From: Oscillospiraceae bacterium
Lineage (GTDB): Bacteria > Bacillota > Clostridia > Oscillospirales > CAG-272
Assembly (NCBI GenBank): GCA_015065105.1
Contig: SVQZ01000012.1
Coordinates: 19,467-63,678 of the forward strand
DNA: 44,212 nt
Direction of reading: 5' to 3'
In this document: positions 16,696 through 24,930 of the stretch, piece after piece
How the letters are laid out: the number at the start of each line of letters is the position of its first letter
Position numbering within the stretch: position 1 is the stretch's first letter
Made by a program: the position numbers and the translations under genes
The notes under the pieces: model-generated
Database searches by the model: none
What the model saw: the letters and a program-made list of their open reading frames with translations, nothing else
What the model was told of the DNA's origin: nothing

Positions 16696-18609
16696 TTATC
16701 TCAATTTCCTCTTTTTTGTTCCGCGTACGTTTTTTTTGGAAACTGCCCACTTTGAATTCTTTGGTTTTCGTTCATTTGCAGCCTTTACCGCTCTGACCTT
16801 TTGAGCCTCGCCTTTGGCAGGCTTAACAAGACATTCCTTTGTATGACCAATAAGATCTGTCCTGCCGAGCTTTGTAAGAGCCTCTCTTACAAGCTCTGCG
16901 TTCTGAGGACGGTTAAACTGCAAAAGAGCCCTCTGAAGCTGTTTTTCGTGGTAATCAGTGGTACAATATACCTTTTTACCCGTCATCGGATCGATGCCTG
17001 TATAGAACATTACCGTTGATGCCGTACCGGGTGTAGGATAAAAGTCCTGTACCTGTTCGGGAGAATATCCACCCTCCTTAAGATATAAAGCAAGCTTTAA
17101 AGCATCCTTTAACGTGCTTCCCGGGTGGCTTGACATGAGGTACGGTACAAGATACTGTTCCTTGCCTATGCTCTTTGTAAGCTCAAAATAACGCTTCTTA
17201 AAGCGATTATAAACCTCAACATCGGGCTTACCCATATAGTGGAGCACGTTTGAGCTGCAATGCTCAGGAGCAACCTTCAGCTGACCGCTTACGTGGTCTC
17301 GCACAAGCTTTTTAAAAAACTCTTCGTTTTTGTCATATACGAGATAGTCAAAGCGTATTCCCGAACGGATAAACACCTTTTTGACCTTGGGAACCTTTTC
17401 AATCTCCTTTAACAGTTTGATATATTCACTGTGATCGACTTTTAAGTTTTTACAGGGAGTGGGAGCAAGGCATTTTCTGTTAGCACATATTCCCGTTTTT
17501 TCCTGTTGCTTGCATGATGCATATCTGAAATTAGCCGTAGGACCGCCTACGTCATGTATATAACCCTTGAAATTAGGAACCTCAACGATCTTTTTCGTCT
17601 CTTCTACACAGGACTCGATGCTTCTTGAAACAACACTCCTTCCCTGATGGAATGCAAGCGCGCAGAAATTACAGCCTCCAAAGCAGCCTCGGTTATGGGT
17701 AACAGAGAGCTCGACCTCCTGAATACCCGGAACTCCGCCGAGTGCTTCGTAGGAAGGATGATATGTTCTCATATAAGGTAAAGCGTAAACGTGATCAAGC
17801 TCTTCTCTTGTAAGAGGAGGCATAGGAGGATTCTGTACAAGCATCTTACCGTCGTAAATCTCGGTTACTGCCCTTCCCCTTACGTGGTCGTTTTCCTTAT
17901 ACTGAAGCGCAAACGCCTCTGCATATATCCTTTTATCCTTTTTAAGATCGTTATAGTCAAACCCGCCGACGGCTTCATAGTGTATCTTATCATCGGGATC
18001 GCAGAGATATACCGTTCCGCGTACGTCTCTAATCTTCTTTATCGGAATACCCCGGGAAAGCAGCTCAGCAAGCCGCAGAAGAATATTTTCACCCATACCG
18101 TAGGTTAAAATATCCGCTCTCGAATCTACAAGAATACTGCGTCGGACCTTATTATCCCAATAGTCATAATGAGCAAAACGGCGAAGAGAAGCTTCAAGAC
18201 CGCCTATGATTATCGGAACGTCACCGTAAGCCTCGCGTATTCTGTTACAGTAAACGATAACCGCTCGGTCGGGACGAAGTCCCATCTTACCGCCGGGTGA
18301 ATAATAATCGGTGCTTCTTTTTCGTTTTGCAACGGTATAATGAGCGACCATTGAATCAATATTACCTGACGTACACAGAAAACCCAGTTTAGGCCTGCCG
18401 AATTCTTTAAAAGCCTCACAGCTCTTATAATCGGGCTGTGAAAGGATAGCTACGGTATATCCCGCATCCTCCAGCACTCTTGAAATTATAGATACGCCGA
18501 AAGAGGGGTGGTCAACGTATGCATCACCCGTTACGTAAACAAAGTCGGGAGCATCCCAGCCGTGTTCTTCCATTTCTTTTTTGTTTATTGGTAAAAATCC
18601 GTTGTTCAT
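16696..18609 (-). CDS. YgiQ-family radical SAM protein
   Basis: A 637-residue radical S-adenosylmethionine enzyme of the YgiQ type, a conserved family whose reaction is not firmly known. The N-terminal region matches the family (GWDAPDFVYVTGDAYVDHPSFG at about 18-39, a cobalamin-domain-like part), and the iron-sulfur motif is C309-x3-C313-x2-C316 within GCFGGCNFCALAFHQGR. Later motifs YIHDVGGPTANFRYASC and QVQDFYPTPGTASTVMFYTG are characteristic. The C-terminal 40 residues are basic. The start at 18609 fits the family N-terminus. Between this gene and infB upstream lie a repeat element and a terminator, so it is transcribed separately. Confidence 0.93.
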   Translation of the reverse strand: MNNGFLPINKKEMEEHGWDAPDFVYVTGDAYVDHPSFGVSIISRVLEDAGYTVAILSQPDYKSCEAFKEFGRPKLGFLCTSGNIDSMVAHYTVAKRKRSTDYYSPGGKMGLRPDRAVIVYCNRIREAYGDVPIIIGGLEASLRRFAHYDYWDNKVRRSILVDSRADILTYGMGENILLRLAELLSRGIPIKKIRDVRGTVYLCDPDDKIHYEAVGGFDYNDLKKDKRIYAEAFALQYKENDHVRGRAVTEIYDGKMLVQNPPMPPLTREELDHVYALPYMRTYHPSYEALGGVPGIQEVELSVTHNRGCFGGCNFCALAFHQGRSVVSRSIESCVEETKKIVEVPNFKGYIHDVGGPTANFRYASCKQQEKTGICANRKCLAPTPCKNLKVDHSEYIKLLKEIEKVPKVKKVFIRSGIRFDYLVYDKNEEFFKKLVRDHVSGQLKVAPEHCSSNVLHYMGKPDVEVYNRFKKRYFELTKSIGKEQYLVPYLMSSHPGSTLKDALKLALYLKEGGYSPEQVQDFYPTPGTASTVMFYTGIDPMTGKKVYCTTDYHEKQLQRALLQFNRPQNAELVREALTKLGRTDLIGHTKECLVKPAKGEAQKVRAVKAANERKPKNSKWAVSKKNVRGTKKRKLR

Positions 18610-18699
18610 TCAGCACCTGTAGATTAATAGAATTAATAATTTATTATAGCAGTTTTTTCGGTAAAATGCAAGAGTATTATTACATACACATTCAAAAAA

Positions 18700-18781
18700 G
18701 CGGGCGCCGGCCCGCACCGATGATCGGGCTTGAACCTTACATAAGCTTGTTTCTTCAGTACCCGAAGCACAGCAATTTCCT
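18700..18781. repeat. Dispersed intergenic element, copy D
   Basis: A diverged copy of the 15273 element: hairpin GCGGGC-GCCG-GCCCGC (18700-18715), ACCGATGATCGGGCTTGAA, then CTTCAGTACCCGAAGCA and GCAATTTCC. The order of parts is the same but the middle differs, so it is an independent older copy. It lies between infB and ygiQ. Confidence 0.75.
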
Positions 18782-18793
18782 TTAGATCAAATA

Positions 18794-18827
18794 ACAGAGG
18801 ACGGTATCATAAGAAACCGTCCTCTGT
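18794..18827 (-). terminator. Terminator of the infB operon
   Basis: ACAGAGGACGGT and ACCGTCCTCTGT form a 12-bp stem with a 10-base loop, about 25 bases after the infB stop on the minus strand. The sequence after the stem (TATTTGATC) is only modestly T-rich. Confidence 0.8.
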
Positions 18828-18853
18828 AAACTATATTATTATTACCGTAATAA

Positions 18854-21427
18854 TCAGCGTTCGACCTCTACCATTCTGAATGCTTCGAGAATGTCGCCTT
18901 CCTTGATATCATTGAACTTATCAAGACCGATACCGCACTCGTAGCCGGACGCAACCTCCTTAACGTCATCCTTGAAACGGCGAAGAGAGGATATCTTATC
19001 CTCAAAGATAATAACACCGTCACGAACAACACGGATCTGTGCGGAACGAAGGATCTTACCGTCCTGAACGTAGGAGCCTGCAATGGTACCAACGTTGGGA
19101 ACACGGATAGTTGCACGAACCTCAGCCTGACCGAGACGCTCTTCCTTATAGGTAGGAGCAAGCATACCCTTCATAGCAGCGGTGATCTCTTCGATACATT
19201 CGTAAATGATTCTGTATGTTCTTATATCGATACCCTGACGCTCTGCAATGTCGATAGCGTTCTTATCGGGACGAACGTTAAAGCCAACGATAATAGCATT
19301 GGATGCAGCCGCAAGCATTACGTCGCTTTCTATAATACCGCCAACACCTGTAGAAATGATCTTGACCTTAACCTCTTCGTTAGAAAGCTTTTCAAGAGAC
19401 TGCTTAACCGCTTCCGCAGAGCCTCTTACGTCTGCCTTAACTATGATATTAAGTGTTTTAGCACCGTCGGAGATCGCGGCAAAGAGATCGTCGAGAGATA
19501 CTGCGGAGTTAGCCTTGAACATTTCGTTCTTAGCCTTATCACGGCGCTGTTCAGCAAGCTCACGCGCCTTCTTTTCGTCCTCAACCGCATTGAACTCATC
19601 GCCTGCGGAGGGAACCTCGGAGAGACCGATTATCTCAACGGGGATGCTGGGTCCTGCATTCTTAACCTGCTTACCCTTATCGTCTGTCATTGCTCTTACA
19701 TGACCTACGGAAGTACCGGCAATAACAACATCACCTGCATGAAGAGTACCGTTCTGAACAAGAACCGTAGCAACGGGGCCTCTTCCCTTGTCAAGCTTTG
19801 CTTCAATGATAACACCCTTTGCATGACGATTGGGATTAGCCTTGAATTCCTTAACCTCTGCGATAAGGAGGATATTTTCAAGAAGATCCTCTATACCCAT
19901 GCCGGTAACAGCGGATACAGGAACACAGATAACGTCACCGCCCCATTCCTCGGGAACAAGCTCGTACTGAGTAAGCTCCTGCTTAACCTGATCGGGGTTA
20001 GCTGTAGGTTTATCCATCTTGTTTATTGCAACGATTATATCAACGCCTGCTGCCTTTGCATGGTTGATAGCTTCAACTGTCTGGGGCATGATACCGTCAT
20101 CAGCGGCAACAACGAGAACTGCAATATCGGTTGCCATTGCACCTCTTGCTCTCATTGTAGTAAATGCTTCGTGACCGGGGGTATCAAGGAATGTGATAGC
20201 ATTACCGTCAATATCAACGGTATAAGCACCGATATGCTGGGTAATACCGCCTGCCTCGCCTGAAGTTACGCTGGTATGTCTGATAGCGTCGAGAAGCGAA
20301 GTCTTACCGTGGTCAACGTGACCCATTACGCAAACAACGGGAGGACGGCTGACAAGCTCTGATTCTGTATCCTCGTCGTTATCAAAGATCTGCTCCTCAA
20401 TAGAAACGTTCGCCTCTTTTGTTATCTTTGCGCCCATTTCATCCGCAATAAGGAATGCTGTGTCATAATCAACCGTTTCATTTGCCGTTGCCATAACACC
20501 GAGCATCATAAGCTTCTTGATGACCTCAACAACCTTGAGCTTAAGTCTTGCCGCAAGCTCTGTAACCGTTATCTCTTCGGGAAGAGATACGTAAAGCACC
20601 TGCTTCTTCGCCATTTCCTGCTGACGGCGGAGCTTATCCATAGCCTGCTTTTCCTTGGATGCCTTATCCTTCTTGCCCTGCTGTCCCTTCTGATTCTGCT
20701 TCTTAAGCTTCTGCTTGGAATTACCGTAATCGCGGTCGGACGCATATCTGTCAAGCTTTTCGTCATACTTGGAAAGGTCAACGGAGCTGCTTCTTGTATC
20801 TACCACACGAACCTGGGACTTGGGATTTCTTGAAGCCGAGTCAATAGGCTGTGTAGGAGTCTTATTATCGTTTTCATTATGCTTTTTGGGAAGAGTTACG
20901 GTCTGCATATGAGGTCTTGCCTGTGCAGGCTGCTTCTTTTTATCAGACTTGGGGGCTGCGGGCTTGGGCTCTTCCTTCTTCTCAGCCTTAACCTCAGGCT
21001 TCTTTTCAACCTTAGGCTCTGCTGTTTTCACGGGCTTTGCCTCAGCCTTCTTTTCTTCCTTTATCACAGGCTTAGCCTCTGTTTTCTTTTCGGGCTTGGG
21101 CTCTGCTTTTTTAATTTCTTCCTTCTTAACTTCTTCCTTCTTAACCTCTTCTTTTTCAGGCTCTTGCTTTACGTCTTCCTTTTTAGGAGCGGTCTTTACG
21201 GGAGCCAAGGAAGGTATCGAGGATTTCTTTTCCATATAGTCATTAAAATCACTTACCTGATTTGCAAGGGAAAGTTCATTTAAAACAACGTCAAAATCTT
21301 CGGGGGTAAGTACGGCGGAGGTAGATCTAACACCTCTTCCGTTATTTTCAAGGATATCGGTGATCACTTTACCCTTAACGCCGAGATCTTTTGCGAAATT
21401 GCTGATTTTATACTTAGGATTCAACAT
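18854..21427 (-). CDS. infB: Translation initiation factor IF-2
   Basis: An 857-residue GTPase that places fMet-tRNA in the ribosomal P site. There is an N-terminal IF2N-like segment, then a Lys/Glu/Pro/Ala-rich stretch (about 75-165) with repeated EEVKKEE and EAKPV units, and a second IF2N domain (about 275-335). The G domain has GHVDHGKT (369-376), [12 protein letters not shown] and a late SAVTGMG. The beta-barrel and C-terminal fMet-tRNA-binding domains run to the end ([20 protein letters not shown]). GGGAGGTGT lies before the ATG at 21427. It is the last gene of the rimP-nusA-ylxR-ylxQ operon. I see no rbfA after it, where it often lies in Firmicutes. Confidence 0.98.
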   Translation of the reverse strand: MLNPKYKISNFAKDLGVKGKVITDILENNGRGVRSTSAVLTPEDFDVVLNELSLANQVSDFNDYMEKKSSIPSLAPVKTAPKKEDVKQEPEKEEVKKEEVKKEEIKKAEPKPEKKTEAKPVIKEEKKAEAKPVKTAEPKVEKKPEVKAEKKEEPKPAAPKSDKKKQPAQARPHMQTVTLPKKHNENDNKTPTQPIDSASRNPKSQVRVVDTRSSSVDLSKYDEKLDRYASDRDYGNSKQKLKKQNQKGQQGKKDKASKEKQAMDKLRRQQEMAKKQVLYVSLPEEITVTELAARLKLKVVEVIKKLMMLGVMATANETVDYDTAFLIADEMGAKITKEANVSIEEQIFDNDEDTESELVSRPPVVCVMGHVDHGKTSLLDAIRHTSVTSGEAGGITQHIGAYTVDIDGNAITFLDTPGHEAFTTMRARGAMATDIAVLVVAADDGIMPQTVEAINHAKAAGVDIIVAINKMDKPTANPDQVKQELTQYELVPEEWGGDVICVPVSAVTGMGIEDLLENILLIAEVKEFKANPNRHAKGVIIEAKLDKGRGPVATVLVQNGTLHAGDVVIAGTSVGHVRAMTDDKGKQVKNAGPSIPVEIIGLSEVPSAGDEFNAVEDEKKARELAEQRRDKAKNEMFKANSAVSLDDLFAAISDGAKTLNIIVKADVRGSAEAVKQSLEKLSNEEVKVKIISTGVGGIIESDVMLAAASNAIIVGFNVRPDKNAIDIAERQGIDIRTYRIIYECIEEITAAMKGMLAPTYKEERLGQAEVRATIRVPNVGTIAGSYVQDGKILRSAQIRVVRDGVIIFEDKISSLRRFKDDVKEVASGYECGIGLDKFNDIKEGDILEAFRMVEVER

Positions 21428-21430
21428 ATG

Positions 21431-21796
21431 TTACACCTCCCGCGAACCTGTGTCCGCTTTGCTCGTTTCTTGGTTATATTCGTTCAATATCTTCTCTGTT
21501 CCCTTTGTTAAGTTACGGTCGAGTATTGCTACCGCCGCCGTATTTCCCGCTTTACCTATACAATGTCCTAAATCGCCTGTGGCAACGGGAATTTCATAAC
21601 AAGGGATCTCATAATACTTTGCACAATTAAATACCTTCTTTTTGGTATTTACCGAGGCATCAAAGGCAACCAGCAATACCTGTGCCTTGCCTACCCTTAC
21701 TGCATCAACGGCAATGTCCGTACCAACGGCAAGCTTACGTGCTTTCGCACAAAGCCCGATCATTCCCATAAGGCGCTGTGTTATATCGTTACTCAT
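21431..21796 (-). CDS. L7Ae/YlxQ-family RNA-binding protein
   Basis: A 121-residue protein of the ribosomal L7Ae/L30e/S12e fold, the YlxQ member of the nusA-infB operon; family members bind kink-turn RNA. The opening MGMIGLCAKARKLAVGTD and the middle AQVLLVAFDASVNTKKKV, then YEIPCYEIPVATGDLGHCIGK, are typical. A tail of about 30 polar residues follows. It overlaps ylxR by 8 bases and ends 3 bases before infB. Confidence 0.9.
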   Translation of the reverse strand: MSNDITQRLMGMIGLCAKARKLAVGTDIAVDAVRVGKAQVLLVAFDASVNTKKKVFNCAKYYEIPCYEIPVATGDLGHCIGKAGNTAAVAILDRNLTKGTEKILNEYNQETSKADTGSREV

Positions 21797-22067
21797 TGTT
21801 TTTCAGCTCAACCTCCAGCGCATTATATATTTCTTCGGGTATCTCTACCTCTAAATTGCGTTCAAGTCTTTTAGATTTAAGCGCTTTTTTCAAGCAAGAG
21901 GTGTTACGGCAAATATATGCGCCTCTGCCCGATTTCTTTCCTGTGAAATCAAGTGAAACGTTACCGTCGGGCTCTCTAACAACTCTTATAAGTTCGTTTT
22001 TTGGAGCTTGCTTTGAGCATCCGACGCACTTACGTTCCGGTATTTTCTTTTTAGGCTTTTCCTGCAT
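21789..22067 (-). CDS. ylxR: YlxR-family RNA-binding protein (DUF448)
   Basis: A 92-residue basic protein. The signature is near the start: PERKCVGCSKQAPKNELIRVVR, followed by KKSGRGAYICRNTSCLKKALKSKRLER. Family members are nucleoid- or RNase P-associated regulators in some Firmicutes; the role here is not shown. AAAGGAGG lies upstream of the ATG at 22067. It sits between nusA and the YlxQ-type gene. Confidence 0.93.
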   Translation of the reverse strand: MQEKPKKKIPERKCVGCSKQAPKNELIRVVREPDGNVSLDFTGKKSGRGAYICRNTSCLKKALKSKRLERNLEVEIPEEIYNALEVELKNNE

Positions 22068-22093
22068 AGCCGAAATACCTCCTTTGAAAATGA

Positions 22094-23113
22094 TTACTTA
22101 ATATCTATCTTGTAACCTGTTAAACGAGCCGCCAAGCGTGCATTCTGACCTTCCTTACCGATAGCAAGGGAAAGCTGGTCTGCATCTACGGTTACTCTTG
22201 CACTTCTTTCACCGTCAATAATTACTTCATTAACGGTTGCGGGGGAAAGTGCCGCACGGATAAACTCGCCGGGATCCTCGCTGTACTTGATGATATCTAT
22301 CTTTTCGCCGCGAAGCTCATCAACAATACCTGCGATTCTCATACCTCTGTTACCGATACAAGCACCGATAGGATCTACGTCGGGATCACGGGATTCAACA
22401 GCCATCTTTGTTCTTGAGCCTGCTTCACGGATAATGTTCTTGATCACTACGGTTCCGTCCTGAATTTCGGGAACCTCAAGCTCAAAGAGACGCTTAACCA
22501 TACCGGGATGTGTTCTTGAAAGATTTACCAAGGGACCGCGGGACTCCTTACGTACCTCCATAACAAACACCTTGATATGATCGCCAACGTTGAATTCCTC
22601 GCCGGGGATCTGCTCATTCTTTAAAAGAGTAGCATAGCTTGTTCCTGTATCAAGAGTGATATTACCTGTACCGGGATCTATCTTCTGAACGGTTGCGGTA
22701 ATTATTTCCTCGCGCTTACTTTCATATTCCTTTATCATCATTCCTCTTTCCGCCTCGCGGATGCCCTGAATGATAACCTGCTTTGCGGTCTGCGCGGAAA
22801 GACGTCTGAAGTTTTTGGTCTTCATTTCGATCTCTGCAACAGCGCCGAGCTTATATCTCTTATTGATCTTGTGTGCGTCTTCTAAAGTGATCTGTGTCGC
22901 TTCGTCCTCAACGACCTCAACGATCTCCATCTGCTTATAAACGCGAACGTCCTTCTTTACGGGGTCAAGTACAACTCTTACGTTACTGTTGCCCGACTCT
23001 TCTCGCTTAAATGCGCTGATAAGAGCAGCCTCAACACGTTCGATCATATACTCCTTGGGTATTCCCTTTTCCTTTTCCAAAAGGTCAAGGGCAGTAAAAA
23101 ACTCGGTGTTCAT
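22094..23113 (-). CDS. nusA: Transcription factor NusA
   Basis: A 339-residue elongation, pausing and termination factor that binds RNA polymerase and RNA. The N-terminal polymerase-binding domain (about 1-125) opens MNTEFFTALDLLEKEKGIP. It is followed by an S1 domain (about 130-200, IITATVQKIDPGTGNITLD) and two KH domains (GACIGNRGMRIAGIVDELRGEKIDII and SLAIGKEGQNARLAARLTGYKIDI). The length is the short Firmicute form, without the C-terminal acidic repeats of Proteobacteria. GGAGGAAG precedes the ATG. It follows rimP by 26 bases. Confidence 0.98.
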   Translation of the reverse strand: MNTEFFTALDLLEKEKGIPKEYMIERVEAALISAFKREESGNSNVRVVLDPVKKDVRVYKQMEIVEVVEDEATQITLEDAHKINKRYKLGAVAEIEMKTKNFRRLSAQTAKQVIIQGIREAERGMMIKEYESKREEIITATVQKIDPGTGNITLDTGTSYATLLKNEQIPGEEFNVGDHIKVFVMEVRKESRGPLVNLSRTHPGMVKRLFELEVPEIQDGTVVIKNIIREAGSRTKMAVESRDPDVDPIGACIGNRGMRIAGIVDELRGEKIDIIKYSEDPGEFIRAALSPATVNEVIIDGERSARVTVDADQLSLAIGKEGQNARLAARLTGYKIDIK

Positions 23114-23139
23114 ATTCTTCCTCCGTTATAATTGTACGA

Positions 23140-23604
23140 TTAAAAATCGAATACTGTTTTAACCTTTGATGCCGCCTTGCGCTCGATTCGTTTTTCGCCA
23201 TCGTCGGTATCAATAACTATCTCTTTGTTTTCGTATGCCTTCAAAATGCCGACATACTCCTTTTTGCCGTCAAGCTTGGTGAAAAGCTTAACTACTATCT
23301 TCTCGCCTATACAAGCCTCAAAGTGGAGATCTGTTCTTATATCTCTTTCAAGACCGGGAGAGGATACCTCAAGATGATAGGAGACCTCAATAGGATCAGC
23401 TTCATCAAGCATGGGATCTATTGCGCGGTGTACCCTTTCGCAGTCCTCGATAGTGATACCCTCTTCGTTATCAATGGTAATACGAAGATACCAATCAGCC
23501 GCTTCGCGTACAAACTCAACGTCCCAAAGACAATAACCAAGCTCTTCCACAGTAGGAGTGATAAGCTCGGTCACTACAGTTGCTACATTTTTGTTGTTAG
23601 CCAT
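23140..23604 (-). CDS. rimP: Ribosome maturation factor RimP
   Basis: A 154-residue protein needed for assembly of the small ribosomal subunit. The start at 23604 is chosen because AAAGG precedes it and the protein then opens in the family manner (VATVVTELITPTVEELGYCLWDVEF). The longer frame from 23679 would run into the leader hairpin and start upstream of the promoter. Other motifs are LRITIDNEEGITIEDCERVHRAID and YHLEVSSPGLERDI. It is the first gene of the infB operon. Confidence 0.95.
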   Translation of the reverse strand: MANNKNVATVVTELITPTVEELGYCLWDVEFVREAADWYLRITIDNEEGITIEDCERVHRAIDPMLDEADPIEVSYHLEVSSPGLERDIRTDLHFEACIGEKIVVKLFTKLDGKKEYVGILKAYENKEIVIDTDDGEKRIERKAASKVKTVFDF

Positions 23605-23630
23605 ACGTAAAACCTTTCTACATAAAACTC

Positions 23631-23654
23631 GGAGAGTGGCGCGAACCACTCTCC
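23631..23654 (-). promoter_or_regulatory. Hairpin at the 5' end of the rimP operon leader
   Basis: GGAGAGTGG and CCACTCTCC form a 9-bp stem around 6 bases. It begins within about 10 bases of the predicted transcript start and is followed on the minus strand by GAGTTTTATG. It may stabilise the 5' end or act as a weak attenuator; the T-run is short. Confidence 0.55.
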
Positions 23655-23667
23655 TGAGACTGTCAAG

Positions 23668-23696
23668 ATTATAACACATTTGCTAAATAATTGCAA
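23668..23696 (-). promoter_or_regulatory. Sigma-A promoter of the rimP-nusA-ylxR-ylxQ-infB operon
   Basis: On the minus strand TTGCAA (23691-23696), 17 bases, TATAAT (23668-23673). Transcription would start near 23661, just before the leader hairpin. Confidence 0.8.
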
Positions 23697-23736
23697 TACC
23701 TTTTCCTATATTTTATTATTAAATAATTATGAACTG

Positions 23737-24795
23737 TTAATAAGGAAGATAGGTCTTTTGCAGCTTTTCGCGGATAAGATTCATATTGGGAAGGATAACA
23801 GACATTCCGTTGACGTTCGCATAGCTGTAATCCCCTGTATCAGGCACACTATAGGAATTGAGCTTAACAGAGGAAATAATGGGAGCTATCTCAAAAAGAA
23901 GATCCCAGATATCGTCATTTGTCATATCTGTGGTTATATAAGGAAGAAGGGTCTCGGTCATTTTAAGAAGGTCATTTACAGAAGAGTGCTTTATCTTATC
24001 AAAGCCTTTCTTTAAAACGGTTCTCTGCCGGGTAGTTCTTCCAAAGTCACTGTCTATCTTTCTTATTCTCGCATAAGCCAGAGCCTCTTCACCGTCAAGA
24101 TGATTAACACCCGCAGTAAAGGGACCCCAATCCGGAACCTCCTTTTTACCCCACCATTTTGTAAGGTAATCGGCCTCTGCCTGCGTAAGCTCAACGTCAA
24201 CACCGCCAATATAATCAAAGACCTCTATAAAACCGTTAAAATCAACCTCAAGATTATAATCTATTGTAATGCCAAAGTTGTTTTCGATAGTTTCATCAAG
24301 CAAAGGAAATCCGCCAAAAGCATACGCGGCATTCAGACGGTTGTTTGAGTATCCTCCCGGAAACTGAACATATAGATCACGAAGGAAAGATATTAAAGAA
24401 ATTTCTTTCGTTTCGGGATTTACGCTGCATAAAATCATTGTATCCGAGCGCTGACGTCCCTGTCCTTTTCGTCTATCCTGACCTACAAGAAGAATATTAA
24501 TAAGCTCCTCGTCATTAAAATCCGAAAGCTCGCCCCAATCAATGTCCTTAGGGTCAACCTCTTCATATTCAGCGTTATAATCGTCCTTTTCAAAATCCTC
24601 TTCTTCGGGGGGAATTATCTCCATTTGTTCCAAATCAACTCTGTTTATAGGATTAAAGAATTTGTTTTCGATCCAACGCTTACCGCCAAAAAAGATACCT
24701 ATACCCAAAAGAAGGAATACAATTAAAACAACAGCTATGATTATAAGTATTTTTTTCTTTTTACTCATTTTGGGCTTTGTATTTTTATTATCCAT
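23737..24795 (-). CDS. LCP-family (LytR-CpsA-Psr) cell-wall glycopolymer transferase
   Basis: A 352-residue membrane-anchored protein. This family moves teichoic acids or capsular chains from their lipid carrier onto peptidoglycan outside the cell. A lysine-rich cytoplasmic start is followed by one membrane helix (about 14-36) and an acidic spacer. The LCP domain shows INILLVGQDRRKGQGRQRSDTMIL, SLISFLRDLYV, NRLNAAYAFGG and DGEEALAYARIRKIDSDFGRTTRQR, which carry the conserved Asp and Arg residues that hold the phosphates. AAGGAG precedes the ATG at 24795. It has its own promoter, divergent from the GH127 operon. Partner polymers could come from the Wzy/Wzx cluster or the Wzz operon in this window. 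Confidence 0.92.
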   Translation of the reverse strand: MDNKNTKPKMSKKKKILIIIAVVLIVFLLLGIGIFFGGKRWIENKFFNPINRVDLEQMEIIPPEEEDFEKDDYNAEYEEVDPKDIDWGELSDFNDEELINILLVGQDRRKGQGRQRSDTMILCSVNPETKEISLISFLRDLYVQFPGGYSNNRLNAAYAFGGFPLLDETIENNFGITIDYNLEVDFNGFIEVFDYIGGVDVELTQAEADYLTKWWGKKEVPDWGPFTAGVNHLDGEEALAYARIRKIDSDFGRTTRQRTVLKKGFDKIKHSSVNDLLKMTETLLPYITTDMTNDDIWDLLFEIAPIISSVKLNSYSVPDTGDYSYANVNGMSVILPNMNLIREKLQKTYLPY

Positions 24796-24825
24796 TGTAA
24801 CTCCTTATAATTATTATCTATGCAC

Positions 24826-24854
24826 ATATTATCACATTATGCAAAAAAAGTCAA
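24826..24854 (-). promoter_or_regulatory. Sigma-A promoter of the LCP gene
   Basis: On the minus strand TTGACT (24849-24854), 17 bases, TAATAT (24826-24831). It lies back-to-back with the GH127 promoter, only 8 bases away. Confidence 0.6.
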
Positions 24855-24862
24855 TAAAAGTA

Positions 24863-24891
24863 TTGAATTATCAATTTTATAATGATATAAT
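24863..24891 (+). promoter_or_regulatory. Sigma-A promoter of the GH127 operon
   Basis: TTGAAT (24863-24868), 17 bases, TATAAT (24886-24891), about 40 bases before the GH127 start. I see no clear operator or catabolite site. Confidence 0.75.
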
Positions 24892-24930
24892 AAATTATCT
24901 ATATTTTATTTTGAAAAGGAAGTTCCGAAT

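Noticed and set aside
20949-21239. Ser/Phe/Gly-rich open frame opposite infB
   Set aside because: Mirror image of the Lys/Glu/Pro-rich linker of IF-2.
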